Assembly (NCBI RefSeq): GCF_008801605.1
Contig: NZ_VZPJ01000001.1
Span: 620,001 to 684,000 of the forward strand
Origin: Pseudomonas brassicacearum subsp. brassicacearum
GTDB lineage: Bacteria; Pseudomonadota; Gammaproteobacteria; Pseudomonadales; Pseudomonadaceae
Direction: 5' to 3'
Length of the DNA: 64,000 nucleotides
Position 1 is the stretch's first letter. Each line of letters starts with the position of its first letter. Made by a program: the position numbers and the translations under genes. The notes beneath the pieces were generated by a model. It ran no database searches. It was not told the origin of the DNA and saw only the letters and a program-made list of their open reading frames with translations. This document shows, piece after piece, positions 1-9,021 of the stretch.

Positions 1-109
1 ACCCATCTGACCGATCATATCCAAACAGTGCTCACACCAAAGGCAGCAAATAGCGCCTGCCAGCTGCCTTGTTCACTGAACATAGGGGATAAAAAACAAC
101 GTAGGAGAG

Positions 110-940
110 TCACCTCGGCAGTTGCGGATCTGCCATTCCACCTCTTCGCGCACGGTAGAGGTCGATCAGGTACCGGGAAATAGACCGTTGCGATGAGAGC
201 TGCGGCAAGGTGTTGAGGTTGAACCAGCGCGCGTCCTCAATTTCATCTGCTTGCGGCGTTATTTCACCAGACGAATATTCTGCGTGAAAACCAAACATCA
301 TGGAGTGCGGATAGGGCCAAGATTGACTGGCCATGTATTTGACGTTTTTTACGTCGACCCCGACCTCTTCTCGAATTTCACGGATGACGCATTCTTCAAT
401 CGACTCACCGGGTTCGACGAAACCTGCCAGGGTGCTGTAAAGACCTGGGGGAAAGGTCGCTGACCGAGCGAGCAGGACTTCATCGTCACGTGTCACCAAC
501 ACAATCATGCAAGGCGAAAGCCTGGGAAAGTAAGTCAGGTCGCACGCGGCGCAACGAGTGGACCTTTCAACTGCTGACACCTGCGTAGCACAACCACACG
601 CCCCACAGAATCGATGTTGGCGTGCCCACGTGCTGATCTGAGCCGCATATCCAAGCATTCGGAACGTTTCGATATCACGTTCCAGCATCAACGGACGCAG
701 CGTTTGCCATACACAACCCGATACAGCGTCAGCCCCATCCACCACCACCAAATGCACAGGTTGGCCACCGAAAAAACCAATGCCATGTTTAGCAGCTATG
801 TTCAGGAATTTTTCACATACCCACTCATAAGCGAACAACAGCCCCTTGGGCCCAACCAAAAAACCTTCGGGGCCATGCACCAGCACCTGGTCCAGTTTCA
901 TTTGAAAGTCGAGTAAAGCCGATGTCCAAAGACGCGACAT
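110..940 (-). CDS. nudC: NADH pyrophosphatase (Nudix hydrolase)
   Basis: Predicted Nudix hydrolase splitting NADH or NAD(H) caps into mononucleotides. A four-cysteine zinc ribbon (CGACGC, then CAAC after about 17 residues) precedes the Nudix domain. The Nudix box is visible as GFVEPGESIEECVIREIREE, and the family-specific SQSWPYPHSMM element follows, which separates NudC from other Nudix enzymes. The reading frame is open to 985, but the ATG at 940 (MSRLWTS) has a GGAG eight bases upstream and gives 276 aa, a normal NudC length. It lies 115 bp downstream of the ACT gene on the same strand and is probably a separate housekeeping unit. The stretch 1-109 beyond its stop holds nothing I recognise. 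Confidence 0.9.
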   Translation of the reverse strand: MSRLWTSALLDFQMKLDQVLVHGPEGFLVGPKGLLFAYEWVCEKFLNIAAKHGIGFFGGQPVHLVVVDGADAVSGCVWQTLRPLMLERDIETFRMLGYAAQISTWARQHRFCGACGCATQVSAVERSTRCAACDLTYFPRLSPCMIVLVTRDDEVLLARSATFPPGLYSTLAGFVEPGESIEECVIREIREEVGVDVKNVKYMASQSWPYPHSMMFGFHAEYSSGEITPQADEIEDARWFNLNTLPQLSSQRSISRYLIDLYRARRGGMADPQLPR

Positions 941-1055
941 GGATAGTTCTCCATTCGTTCGTTGTGGCTGCAAAGATGAACTCACATCAGCTGAACACTT
1001 ATGAGGTGGCGCTCAGCTGGTGAGTGATCCGGCGAGGATGCGGAGGCGGATGGGC

Positions 1056-1448
1056 TCAATTCAGAATCGAGTGACCTGCGTCACGTAGCACGGCAAGACC
1101 TTCGGTAAATCGGTCTGCTTTGAGCAGCAGGAAGTCGCCATCGAAGGTGGACACCACAAACACGCCGAAACCGGCTTCGGTCAACGGGCGCACGACAGAC
1201 AGGACAATGCCGGTCTCATCGAATGCGAAGGGCCCAACGAACTGCACACAACTCCAGTCACGATCGATTTTAACGCCTTCGGGCACGCGACTTTGATGGC
1301 AGACAATGGACAGTTCATCCGCAGAGCGCGCGATGTTTACAAAACCTTCCCCATCCGCCCAGGCGGGGATCGGGGCTTTGCTGTCCAACCGAGAGATCGA
1401 ATAAAGCTCGGATAATACTTTCAGGCGAATGCTTTTGACCAGTTTCAT
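1056..1448 (-). CDS. ACT-domain protein
   Basis: A 130-aa protein with the fold signature of small stand-alone ACT proteins: an N-terminal strand-helix part, then GPFAFDETGIVLSVVRPL and a closing FGVFVVSTFDGDFLLLKAD segment typical of tandem ACT (CASTOR-like) proteins. Such proteins usually bind amino acids; no catalytic residue set is evident. An AGGA lies about nine bases before the ATG. It sits 51 bp behind the M20D amidohydrolase on the same strand, so it may be the last gene of the catabolic cluster and could sense an amino acid product such as glutamate. That role is inference from position. Confidence 0.75.
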   Translation of the reverse strand: MKLVKSIRLKVLSELYSISRLDSKAPIPAWADGEGFVNIARSADELSIVCHQSRVPEGVKIDRDWSCVQFVGPFAFDETGIVLSVVRPLTEAGFGVFVVSTFDGDFLLLKADRFTEGLAVLRDAGHSILN

Positions 1449-1499
1449 GGCGTTCCTAATGGTTGGTTTATATCGGCATTAGCCGCTGAATTCTGTTGG

Positions 1500-2723
1500 T
1501 TAAATCAGCGGTTTTTTCATGGCACCTTTCTGAAGCCAGGTTTCAGCCAGGCGAACCCAGTAAGTAGCTCCGATCGGTAAGATATCGTCGTTGAAATCAA
1601 AACTGGCGTTGTGCAGAACACATGGCCCTGGACCATGACCGGCACCACGATGAACACCCTCACCATTGCCATTGCCGATGAATACATAGCACCCCGGTTT
1701 ATGTTCGAGCATGTGAGCGAAGTCTTCGGCGGCCATGGTGGGCTTCCCATTGGTGATGACCTGCTCCTCACCGACCAATTTTCGCAGGACCTCAATACAG
1801 ACGCTTGTCTCGCACAAGTGATTGATGAGCGGTGGATAATCGGACTTGAACGACGTTTCCACACGGCAGCCAAAGGCATCAGCAGCGCCTCTGGCGATCT
1901 CCGTCATGCGCCTTTCGATCAACGCCATGGCGTCACGGGAAAAGGCTCTGAATGTTCCTCCCAACCAGGCGTCATCCGGGACGACGGTCAGGCTTCCATC
2001 ACGGCCTGCATGGACATTCGTGACGGAGACCACAGCCGAGTCCTGGGTATCCAGATTGCGCGTAATGATGCTTTGCAACGCTTGGGCGACATGCATCAAG
2101 GGCTGCAGAGGGTCAATGCATTGATGCGGTAACGCGGCGTGCCCGCCCTTGCCAAACAGTCGGATACGAAACTCGGTATCAGAGGCCATCATCGCCCCTG
2201 AGCGAACAGCAAACTGCCCCGCGTCCAGACCTGGCCAGTTGTGCATGCCGAACACCGCATTCATCGGAAACAGCTCAAAAAGTCCCTCCTCGATCATTTT
2301 CCTCGCACCGGCATCAAGTTCTTCGGCGGGTTGAAAGATGAAATACACGGTGCCATCGATGCGTCGGGTACGTGCGAGTTCGAATGCCGCGGCCAACAAC
2401 ATTGCACAGTGCCCATCATGGCCACAGGCATGCATTTTTCCTCCGTGGATGGATGCATGATCGAACTGGTTGAGTTCCTGAATTGGCAGCGCATCCATGT
2501 CCGCCCGTAAGCCAATGGATTTGTTGCCGGTACCGCATCGCAAAGTACCCACTACTCCAGTGCCCGCAAGCCCCCGGTGTACCTCCAAACCCCACGACTC
2601 GAGCGTGCATGCAATCAAGTCAGCGGTCCTTTGCTCTTCGAAAGCTAATTCCGGGTGGCGATGGATGTCCCGCCTCAAGGCATAGATTGCCTCAGGGACT
2701 TTGATCCAGGCTGTTTGCTTCAT
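1500..2723 (-). CDS. M20D amidohydrolase (hippurate/N-acyl amino acid hydrolase family)
   Basis: Zinc or manganese aminoacylase of the IAA-amino acid hydrolase / hippuricase group, 407 aa. Seen: the metal motif MHACGHDGH, the QPAEE catalytic glutamate motif, GMHNWPG, and a C-terminal KPTMAAEDFAHML segment with the last metal ligand. The frame is open to a GTG at 2756, but the ATG at 2723 (MKQTAW) has GGAG at good spacing and lies 30 bases past the ABC ATPase stop. These enzymes free an amino acid from an N-acyl group. Here it closes the transporter operon, so an N-acylated or similarly masked substrate may be imported and unmasked before elimination and hydration. The substrate cannot be told from sequence. 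Confidence 0.85.
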   Translation of the reverse strand: MKQTAWIKVPEAIYALRRDIHRHPELAFEEQRTADLIACTLESWGLEVHRGLAGTGVVGTLRCGTGNKSIGLRADMDALPIQELNQFDHASIHGGKMHACGHDGHCAMLLAAAFELARTRRIDGTVYFIFQPAEELDAGARKMIEEGLFELFPMNAVFGMHNWPGLDAGQFAVRSGAMMASDTEFRIRLFGKGGHAALPHQCIDPLQPLMHVAQALQSIITRNLDTQDSAVVSVTNVHAGRDGSLTVVPDDAWLGGTFRAFSRDAMALIERRMTEIARGAADAFGCRVETSFKSDYPPLINHLCETSVCIEVLRKLVGEEQVITNGKPTMAAEDFAHMLEHKPGCYVFIGNGNGEGVHRGAGHGPGPCVLHNASFDFNDDILPIGATYWVRLAETWLQKGAMKKPLI

Positions 2724-2752
2724 GACCACTCTCCGGCCGAATGAGTCACCGA

Positions 2753-3511
2753 TCACTTGAGATCTAACGCAAGAAACTGGCGCAGACGAGTGCTCTGTGG
2801 GTTGTCAAAGAGCTGTTCAGGCTGGCCCTGTTCTTCAATCTTTCCCCCGTGCAAAAACACCACTTGAGTTGAAGCATTTCGGGCGAAACTCATTTCATGG
2901 GTCACAACGATCATGGTCCGGCCCTCCTGGGCGAGCTCTTGCATGATCTTCAGCACCTCCCCCACCAATTCCGGATCCAGAGCGGACGTTGGCTCATCGA
3001 ACAGCATGACCTCGGGCTCGACAGCTAGTGCACGTGCGATCGCCACACGCTGTTGCTGGCCGCCGGATAGATGAGCCGGGTAGCTGTCATGGAAACGCGC
3101 GTCCAATCCTACTTTTTCCAGATAAGCAATCGCTCGGGTACGGGCCTCTTCCTTGCTGACCTTAAGTGCATGAACCGGAGCCATACTGACATTCTCCAGC
3201 ACCGTCATGTGCGCCCAAAGATTGAAGTGCTGAAAAACCATTGCCAGCCGAGTGCGTAGCCCCTGCAAGGCACGGCGATCCGGACGAATCGGTTTGCCCG
3301 CACCGACATCAATGGTCAGGTTGTCCAGACTGACCCGACCGCTATCAGGTTGTTCAAGAAAGTTGATGCAGCGCAAAAAGGTACTTTTACCGGAACCGCT
3401 CGAGCCAATGATGCTGATGACTTCGCCGCGCTTGGCGCTCAAAGAGACCCCGTGCAGGACTTTATGATTGCCATAGGTTTTGTGAATGTTTTCAACGGTC
3501 AGGGCGTTCAT
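2753..3511 (-). CDS. Polar amino acid ABC transporter, ATPase subunit
   Basis: HisP/GlnQ-type ATPase, 252 aa. Walker A is GSSGSGKS, the signature is LSGGQQQR, Walker B is VMLFDEP followed by TSALDPELVGEVL, and the H-loop is VVTHEMSFAR. The start at 3511 (MNALTVENIHKTYG) is chosen because the frame upstream of it lies inside the permease; its ATG overlaps the permease stop as ATGA. It powers uptake with the two permeases at 3508-4958 and the binding protein at 5052-5825. A second complete system of the same type lies at 54661-57706. Specificity is probably histidine-like or another cationic or polar amino acid, inferred from the lyase and hydratase genes in the same operon. Confidence 0.9.
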   Translation of the reverse strand: MNALTVENIHKTYGNHKVLHGVSLSAKRGEVISIIGSSGSGKSTFLRCINFLEQPDSGRVSLDNLTIDVGAGKPIRPDRRALQGLRTRLAMVFQHFNLWAHMTVLENVSMAPVHALKVSKEEARTRAIAYLEKVGLDARFHDSYPAHLSGGQQQRVAIARALAVEPEVMLFDEPTSALDPELVGEVLKIMQELAQEGRTMIVVTHEMSFARNASTQVVFLHGGKIEEQGQPEQLFDNPQSTRLRQFLALDLK

Positions 3512-4272
3512 ACCAGGCTGCCTTCTTTGATGAGGGGGACAGGGCGCTCGATGTCTGTTTGAGACTTGCGTGGCTTGAGGTGCCTGAGCCAGCGCTTTTC
3601 GGCGCGATTGAAACTGGCGATGATGCAAAACGAGATCATCAGATAGAGCAGCGATGCAAGACCGTAGGTGGTAAACGTTGCATAGGTTTCAGCATTGACG
3701 TCGCGAGCCACTTTAAGGATGTCTGGCACCGTGGCTGTAAACGCGAGTGTCGTGCCATGCAGCATGAAAATGACCTCGTTGCTGTAAGCCGGCAGCGCCC
3801 GCCGCAATGCACTAGGCAGTATTACTTTGAGGTTGAGTGTCGTTGCACTTAAGCCAAAGGCCCTTCCCGCTTCGACTTCGCCCCGACTACTGGCGCGAAT
3901 AGAGCCGACCAGTATCTCCGTCATGTAGGCGCACTCATTGAGCACAAACGCAAGCAAGGTGCAGCAATAGGCATCGCGGAAGAAGTCGTTAAGGAGTGGC
4001 GTATCTTGGATGAACGCCAAGCTGTACAAGCCGCTGTAGATAATCAGCAACTGCACGTACAGCGGAGTGGTCCGGAAGGTATAGGTGTACAACCAGATTA
4101 CTGCGCTCAAGGAGCGTAACGACGACACCCGGCCCAAGGCCAAGGGAATCGACAAGATAAAGCCGCCGAGTGTGGAAACAATTAACAGCATCAAGGTGAC
4201 AGCCACCCCGCTCCACTGCTGACCGTCGGTCCAGAGGAAGCTCTGCCAATAAGTTTGAAAGAGTTCGATCAT
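3508..4272 (-). CDS. Polar amino acid ABC transporter permease (HisM type)
   Basis: Inner-membrane permease of 254 aa with about five hydrophobic segments and the EAA loop EVEAGRAFGLSATTLNLKVI that docks to the ATPase. The FRTTPLYVQLL motif is typical of HisM/GlnP permeases. The ATG at 4272 overlaps the stop of the preceding permease (ATGA), and its own stop overlaps the ATPase start in the same way, so the three transporter genes are translationally coupled. The frame is open seven codons further upstream, but that would run into the preceding gene. Confidence 0.88.
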   Translation of the reverse strand: MIELFQTYWQSFLWTDGQQWSGVAVTLMLLIVSTLGGFILSIPLALGRVSSLRSLSAVIWLYTYTFRTTPLYVQLLIIYSGLYSLAFIQDTPLLNDFFRDAYCCTLLAFVLNECAYMTEILVGSIRASSRGEVEAGRAFGLSATTLNLKVILPSALRRALPAYSNEVIFMLHGTTLAFTATVPDILKVARDVNAETYATFTTYGLASLLYLMISFCIIASFNRAEKRWLRHLKPRKSQTDIERPVPLIKEGSLV

Positions 4273-4958
4273 AATTCTGCCTCCCGCACCCATCCTGCAG
4301 AGCGATTCTTGACCCAGTACAAGAGCAAGCTGGAAAAACCAGACAGGCAGAAATAAACCCCGCCAGCAATCATCATGAACATCAGCGTATGGTGGGTGCT
4401 CCGACCCGCCTCTTGGGCGGCCATGACCAGATCACTGAGCCCAATGATCGAAACCAGCGCCGTCGCCTTGACCAACACCTGCCAATTGTTACTGATACCC
4501 GGCAACGCAAAGCGGATCAGCTGTGGCAGCAGCACTTTTTGAAATGTTTGCCGAGACGAAAGTCCATAGGCACTGGCGGCTTCAGCTTGGCCTTTATCGA
4601 TTGCCAAGAAGGCGCCCCGAAACGTTTCCGCGAAATACGCACCGTAGATAAAACCCAAGGTTATGACGCCGGCAGCAAAGGGGTCGATGTCGAAACGACC
4701 CAATGCGAGTTTGTCGGTTACCTGGTTGATCCCAATTTGGATGGTGTAGAACAACAGCAACATCAACGCCAGATCCGGAACCCCCCGGATTAAGGTGGTG
4801 TAGCACTGAGCGGGGAAGGACAGCCAGGGTTTGCCTGACAGTTTTGCCAACGCGCTAATCAGCCCAAGAGACAGAGCCAGTACCAGCGCTATCAGCGCTA
4901 ATTCGACGGTACTCAAGGCACCTTTCGCAATCAAGGGTAGATATTCAAGCCATTGCAT
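4269..4958 (-). CDS. Polar amino acid ABC transporter permease (HisQ type)
   Basis: Permease of 229 aa beginning MQWLEYLPLIAKGA, with the IRGVPDLALMLLLFY motif and the EAA loop QAEAASAYGLSSRQTFQKVL. It pairs with the HisM-type permease it overlaps by four bases to form the membrane channel. A 93-bp gap separates it from the binding-protein gene upstream. In contrast with the second transporter locus (55451-55475), I see no intrinsic terminator in this gap. Confidence 0.88.
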   Translation of the reverse strand: MQWLEYLPLIAKGALSTVELALIALVLALSLGLISALAKLSGKPWLSFPAQCYTTLIRGVPDLALMLLLFYTIQIGINQVTDKLALGRFDIDPFAAGVITLGFIYGAYFAETFRGAFLAIDKGQAEAASAYGLSSRQTFQKVLLPQLIRFALPGISNNWQVLVKATALVSIIGLSDLVMAAQEAGRSTHHTLMFMMIAGGVYFCLSGFSSLLLYWVKNRSAGWVREAEL

Positions 4959-5051
4959 GGCGCATTACTCGCAATAGATGTACAGAACGATCGACACAGG
5001 GCCGACCATGGCTCTAAACCAGCCGTCATGGCGGCAAAATTGCGCGTGCCG

Positions 5052-5825
5052 TCAACCGCCGTAGATATCGAAGTCGAAGTATTTACTGGCGATCCTTTTA
5101 TAGGTGCCATCAGCCAGCATCCCGGCAATGGCCTTGTCTATACCGCTCTTGAGATGCTGATCTTCCTTGCGAAGACCTATCGCCGTACCACTTCCCAGAA
5201 CCTTGGCATCAACAATGATCGGGCCAGCGAACTCATAGCCTTTACCCTGATCTGTTTTCAAAAAAGCATAGGTCGCCTGCACCTCATCCTGCAGCGAGGC
5301 ATCGATACGGCCATTCACCAAATCAGCGTAAACCTGGTCTTGGCTGGCGTAGGCTTGGAGCTTTATGCCAGGGACTTTCCAGTAAGTACGGGCATAGGAC
5401 TCTTGAATGGTGCCTTGCTGATAGCCCACCGTTTTACCCTTAAGCCCAGCGGGTGTCGGCAAGATTCCCGAGCCAGTACGAGCCACAAGACGCGTGGAGG
5501 GGTTGGAGAGTTTGGCGCTGAAGTCGATCTGTTTCAGGCGTTGCTCGGTGATCGATAGACTCGACAATACGCCATCGAATTTGCGTGCCAGCAAACCCGG
5601 AATCAAACCGTCAAAGCTGCTCTGAATGTATTCGCACTTAACGGCCATTCGTTTACAGATTTCATCACCCAGCTCGATGTCGAAACCGATCATCTTGCCT
5701 TGCGCGTCACGGTATTCGAGCGGTGGATAAGTCGGGTCGACGCCAAGGCGAAGCACGTCTTCAGCCTTTGCCCCGGGAGCGCAAAGGAGCAACACTACAC
5801 AAGCCACAACGAGATTCTTATTCAT
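5052..5825 (-). CDS. Amino acid ABC transporter periplasmic binding protein
   Basis: LAO/HisJ-type solute-binding protein, 257 aa. The start at 5825 (MNKNLVVACVVLLL) gives a clean signal peptide ending near APGAKA; the open frame to 5924 lacks one. The mature protein opens with EDVLRLGVDPTYPPLEYRD and carries GFDIELGDEICKRM, the family hallmark, followed by the two-lobed SBP_bac_3 fold. It lies 99 bp after the ammonia-lyase-like gene, with a perfect 9-bp hairpin in between. It is the substrate-recognition part of the transporter and the best place to learn what the cluster takes up. Confidence 0.88.
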   Translation of the reverse strand: MNKNLVVACVVLLLCAPGAKAEDVLRLGVDPTYPPLEYRDAQGKMIGFDIELGDEICKRMAVKCEYIQSSFDGLIPGLLARKFDGVLSSLSITEQRLKQIDFSAKLSNPSTRLVARTGSGILPTPAGLKGKTVGYQQGTIQESYARTYWKVPGIKLQAYASQDQVYADLVNGRIDASLQDEVQATYAFLKTDQGKGYEFAGPIIVDAKVLGSGTAIGLRKEDQHLKSGIDKAIAGMLADGTYKRIASKYFDFDIYGG

Positions 5826-5885
5826 GATTATTTCTCTATGAGGTAATCGGCAGACTTCAGTAGGTTTGGATCTGGTTCTTGTTAT

Positions 5886-5915
5886 CCATCGCCTCCACAA
5901 CCAGGCAGGCGATGG
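5886..5915 (-). other. Intercistronic hairpin
   Basis: CCATCGCCT (5886-5894) and AGGCGATGG (5907-5915) form a perfect 9-bp stem with a 12-base loop between the lyase and binding-protein genes. There is no U-run on the minus strand, so it looks like an mRNA stabiliser or processing signal and not a terminator. Confidence 0.55.
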
Positions 5916-5924
5916 GTGACGCAC

Positions 5925-7451
5925 TTAGAACAGTGTCTTCAGCTCCGGGCAGTCCTCGACCAGCGCGCCGCTGCGAATCAACTCGGCAACGCTGGCCATG
6001 TCCGGAGCGATAGGCCGATCTACGTTCATTGCCGGTACGCTTCTGCGAATGCTGGCAATCACCGGTGCCAGGCGGGCGCTGTATGGTTCGCCGCCGCGCA
6101 GATCTAGACCTTGAGCCGCACACAGTGCCTCGATAGAGAGGATTCCGCGCAAGGTACGAGTCATGTTCAGAAGACGGCGGGCGCCGTGCGTGGCCATTGA
6201 CACGTGATCTTCCTGATTGCCCGCAGTCGGGATGGTGTCGATAGAGGCCGGGGTCGCCCGCTGCTTGTTTTCAGAGGCCATGGCGGCCGCAGAAATATGT
6301 GCGGTCATGTAGCCCGAGTGGAGTCCTGCATCGACGGTCAACATTGGCGGAAGACCCGAAAACGATGGATCGAGCAGCAAGTTACAGCGACGCTCGGACA
6401 GGTTACCGATTTCAGTAATGGCGATGGCCAACATGTCTGCGGCAAACGCTACCGGCTCGGCGTGGAAGTTGCCGCCGGAAATGACTTCACCGGTTTCAAC
6501 GAAAATCAGCGGGTTGTCGGAAGCCGCGTTGCTCTCGATCTCAAGCATGACACTGGCGTTGCGAATCATGTCCAGGCACGCACCCAACACTTGCGGTTGG
6601 CAGCGAATGCTATAAGGGTCTTGCACCTTGCCGGACGCTTGGGAAATGGCCCGCATCGGACTGTCGTCGAGCAGTCGCTTGAAGGCGGCTCCCACGGCGA
6701 TCTGTCCCGGATGGCCGCGCAATGCCTGGATGCGTGGATCAAACGGACTCGCGATACCGGCAAGGGCCTCGGTGGTCAGGCTGCCGATCGCGATAGCGGC
6801 CATGAACGCGTTTTCCAAGGCGAAAAGGCCGGTCAGCGCCAATGCGGTCGACACTTGAGTGCCATTCATCAACGCCAGACCTTCCTTGGGCGCCAGCACG
6901 ATCGGAGTCAGGCCAGCGCGAGCAAGGGCTTCGCCACCGTCAAGCAGTTCGCCTTCATACCAAGCTTGACCCATGCCGATCATCACTGCTGTCATGTGTG
7001 CCAGAGGCGCCAGGTCACCGCTGGCACCGACCGAGCCCTGAGCAGGAATAAACGGGATGACTCCGCGCTCTCGCATGTCTTCGAGCAACTCCACGGTGCG
7101 ATACTGTGCCCCCGAAGCACCGCGTCCTAGGCTCGCCACTTTCAATGCCATGACAAGACGAACAACGTCGGCCCCCAGCGCAGGGCCGTAGCCGGTCATA
7201 TGCGACATAACAAGGTTTTTCTGTAACTGGCACAGGTCTGCATCGCTGATCCGTACGTTGGCCAGTTTCCCGAAGCCGGTGTTCAAGCCATAGACCGCGC
7301 GACCGCTATCGACCAGCGTATCGACCATCTTCGCTGCCGCCTCAATGCCAGCCCTTGCGCTTTCGCAAAGGCGTGCCGGAGCTCCGTTGTAAATAGCACG
7401 CCAGGTAGAAATTCGCGTTTCGCCTGGAACAATTTTTTGTAGTGTGTTCAT
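5925..7451 (-). CDS. Histidine-ammonia-lyase family enzyme (variant)
   Basis: A 508-aa lyase of the HAL/PAL family, which eliminates an alpha-amino group from histidine-like substrates to give a urocanate. The MIO triad is intact (Ala143-Ser144-Gly145 in [12 protein letters not shown]), and [18 protein letters not shown] and NQEDHVSM are present. It differs from the canonical HutH at 59765 in substrate-near segments: SHMTGYG replaces SHAAGVG, and ATPAS replaces AHPHS just before the catalytic glutamate loop. The start at 7451 (MNTLQK) avoids overlap with the upstream amidohydrolase; the frame itself is open to 7523. With a divergent urocanase and hydantoin-type hydrolases as neighbours and no HutI, HutF or HutG, its substrate may be a modified histidine. 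A plain second HutH remains possible. Confidence 0.8.
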   Translation of the reverse strand: MNTLQKIVPGETRISTWRAIYNGAPARLCESARAGIEAAAKMVDTLVDSGRAVYGLNTGFGKLANVRISDADLCQLQKNLVMSHMTGYGPALGADVVRLVMALKVASLGRGASGAQYRTVELLEDMRERGVIPFIPAQGSVGASGDLAPLAHMTAVMIGMGQAWYEGELLDGGEALARAGLTPIVLAPKEGLALMNGTQVSTALALTGLFALENAFMAAIAIGSLTTEALAGIASPFDPRIQALRGHPGQIAVGAAFKRLLDDSPMRAISQASGKVQDPYSIRCQPQVLGACLDMIRNASVMLEIESNAASDNPLIFVETGEVISGGNFHAEPVAFAADMLAIAITEIGNLSERRCNLLLDPSFSGLPPMLTVDAGLHSGYMTAHISAAAMASENKQRATPASIDTIPTAGNQEDHVSMATHGARRLLNMTRTLRGILSIEALCAAQGLDLRGGEPYSARLAPVIASIRRSVPAMNVDRPIAPDMASVAELIRSGALVEDCPELKTLF

Positions 7452-7488
7452 GTTTTTTTCTCGCTGTTCGTAAAGGAGTTGAAGCGAA

Positions 7489-9012
7489 CTAAACCGGTTT
7501 GGTATCCAGTTTGAACCGATCAAACTGGTTGATTGACTGGCGCATATCCCCCATTTGCGGGTCGTTCAGGCAATCTCGATAAGCGTCCTCGAGATAGGGT
7601 CGCAAGATGTCACTGGCGCTTTGTCCGCTGCGAATTCTTCCTTGCAGTGTTGGCATGCGTTCCACTAACTCAAGCATCAGCGCCTCCTCGTCGATTCGAG
7701 TAATTCGGCCCTGATCCACCAACTTGCGGCCGCCCACATAGACGTCGCGCACGGAGTTCCCCTGTTCGCAGAAAACCAACTGCGTCAGAGCATCGTTAAG
7801 CGGAGTGAAGGCACTGGTCTTCAAGTCGATCAGGCAGAAGTCAGCTTGTTTACCTACCTCGATCGAACCTGTCTGAGCGCCCCGTCCGACGGCTTTGGCG
7901 CCGCCGAGCGTGGCCATGTTGAACGCCTGTATCGCATCAACCGGGCAGACCGCGCTTTGATCAAGGAGTGCGTTCGAAAGCGCTGCCAGGCGCATAGCAT
8001 CAAACATCGAGTTCAGGTCATTGCCATTGTTGTTATCAGTTCCCAAGCCGACGTTCACGTGACGCCGCAGCATCTCAGCGACAGGCGCCACCCCACTCCC
8101 CAGCTTCATATTGCAGGCAGGGTTGTGCACGATACTTGAGCCTCTACGAGCTATAAGATCGAGTTCGTCAGGTGAGAGCCAAACCCCGTGGGCCAGGACA
8201 CTACGTGGAGTCAGCAAGCCAAGGTCGTCCATGTAAGCGGCCATCGGCTTGCCGTAGTACTTCGCCGCCGTCAGTGCCTGGATCCGGGTTTCCAACAGAT
8301 GGATCAGCACCGGACGATCGTATTGCTCGGCCAGCGCCCAGGTCTGTTGTAAAAAGTCTGCACTGCAGCGCTGCGGACCGGAAGGTGAAAACACAAACCG
8401 CACTCGGCCGTTCCAACTGCGGGCCAGCTCCTGCCAATGCTCGAGTACCCGTTCTGCGGCCTGAGACGACACACTGCCCTTAAGGTCGTTGGGCAACCGC
8501 TCGGTCAGGTAGGGAATACCTTCTTGAAACGGCCGGTCAGCCCACGCCACACTCACATCGGCACGCATCCCAAGGTCCGAATAAGCCTGAAACGCGGAAT
8601 GCACGACCTCTGGTTCCAGATGCCCGCCAAAGTGAATGTCATCGACCACGGTAGTGATGCCACTTCGCAGCATTTCGATACCGTTCAGCAATGTGCGCAG
8701 GTACACCTCGCGGGCCGTCCAACCACGTCGATAAGACGGCGGGTTGTATAAGCCCATCCAGACTTCCAATGGAATACCGGAAAAACGGCCCTTGTCGAAA
8801 CGATCGTGTGAATGATGATGAGCGTTGATTAACCCGGGAATCAGCAACTTGCCCCGACCGTCGGTACACTCGTCGAGATTAACCGTGGACAGATCGATTC
8901 GCGGTGCCAGGCCAACGAAGCGATCGCCATCAATCAATACATCCACAACCTGGGCGGTCGCATCGCCCATGCCGACCACGCTGACCTGTTCGATCAAATG
9001 AAGAAGGGCCAT
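7489..9012 (-). CDS. AtzA/TrzN-type metal-dependent amidohydrolase
   Basis: Amidohydrolase-superfamily enzyme of 507 aa, nearest by motif to the cytosine-deaminase/s-triazine hydrolase branch (AtzA, TrzN, SsnA, guanine deaminase). Seen in order: LINAHHHSHD (HxH metal pair), VLIHLLE (metal His and catalytic Glu), LAHGVWLSPDE (His), and GLGTDNNNGNDLN (metal Asp). This family displaces NH2, Cl or SCH3 groups from N-heterocyclic carbons. The ATG at 9012 follows the urocanase stop by nine bases with a GGGA upstream. In the cluster it is placed to remove a substituent from the imidazolone ring made by the urocanase, leaving hydantoin-5-propionate. It is clearly longer than HutI and lacks the LPGFVDPHTH-type start of that enzyme. 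The exact reaction is inference. Confidence 0.78.
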   Translation of the reverse strand: MALLHLIEQVSVVGMGDATAQVVDVLIDGDRFVGLAPRIDLSTVNLDECTDGRGKLLIPGLINAHHHSHDRFDKGRFSGIPLEVWMGLYNPPSYRRGWTAREVYLRTLLNGIEMLRSGITTVVDDIHFGGHLEPEVVHSAFQAYSDLGMRADVSVAWADRPFQEGIPYLTERLPNDLKGSVSSQAAERVLEHWQELARSWNGRVRFVFSPSGPQRCSADFLQQTWALAEQYDRPVLIHLLETRIQALTAAKYYGKPMAAYMDDLGLLTPRSVLAHGVWLSPDELDLIARRGSSIVHNPACNMKLGSGVAPVAEMLRRHVNVGLGTDNNNGNDLNSMFDAMRLAALSNALLDQSAVCPVDAIQAFNMATLGGAKAVGRGAQTGSIEVGKQADFCLIDLKTSAFTPLNDALTQLVFCEQGNSVRDVYVGGRKLVDQGRITRIDEEALMLELVERMPTLQGRIRSGQSASDILRPYLEDAYRDCLNDPQMGDMRQSINQFDRFKLDTKPV

Positions 9013-9021
9013 GACGATTTC

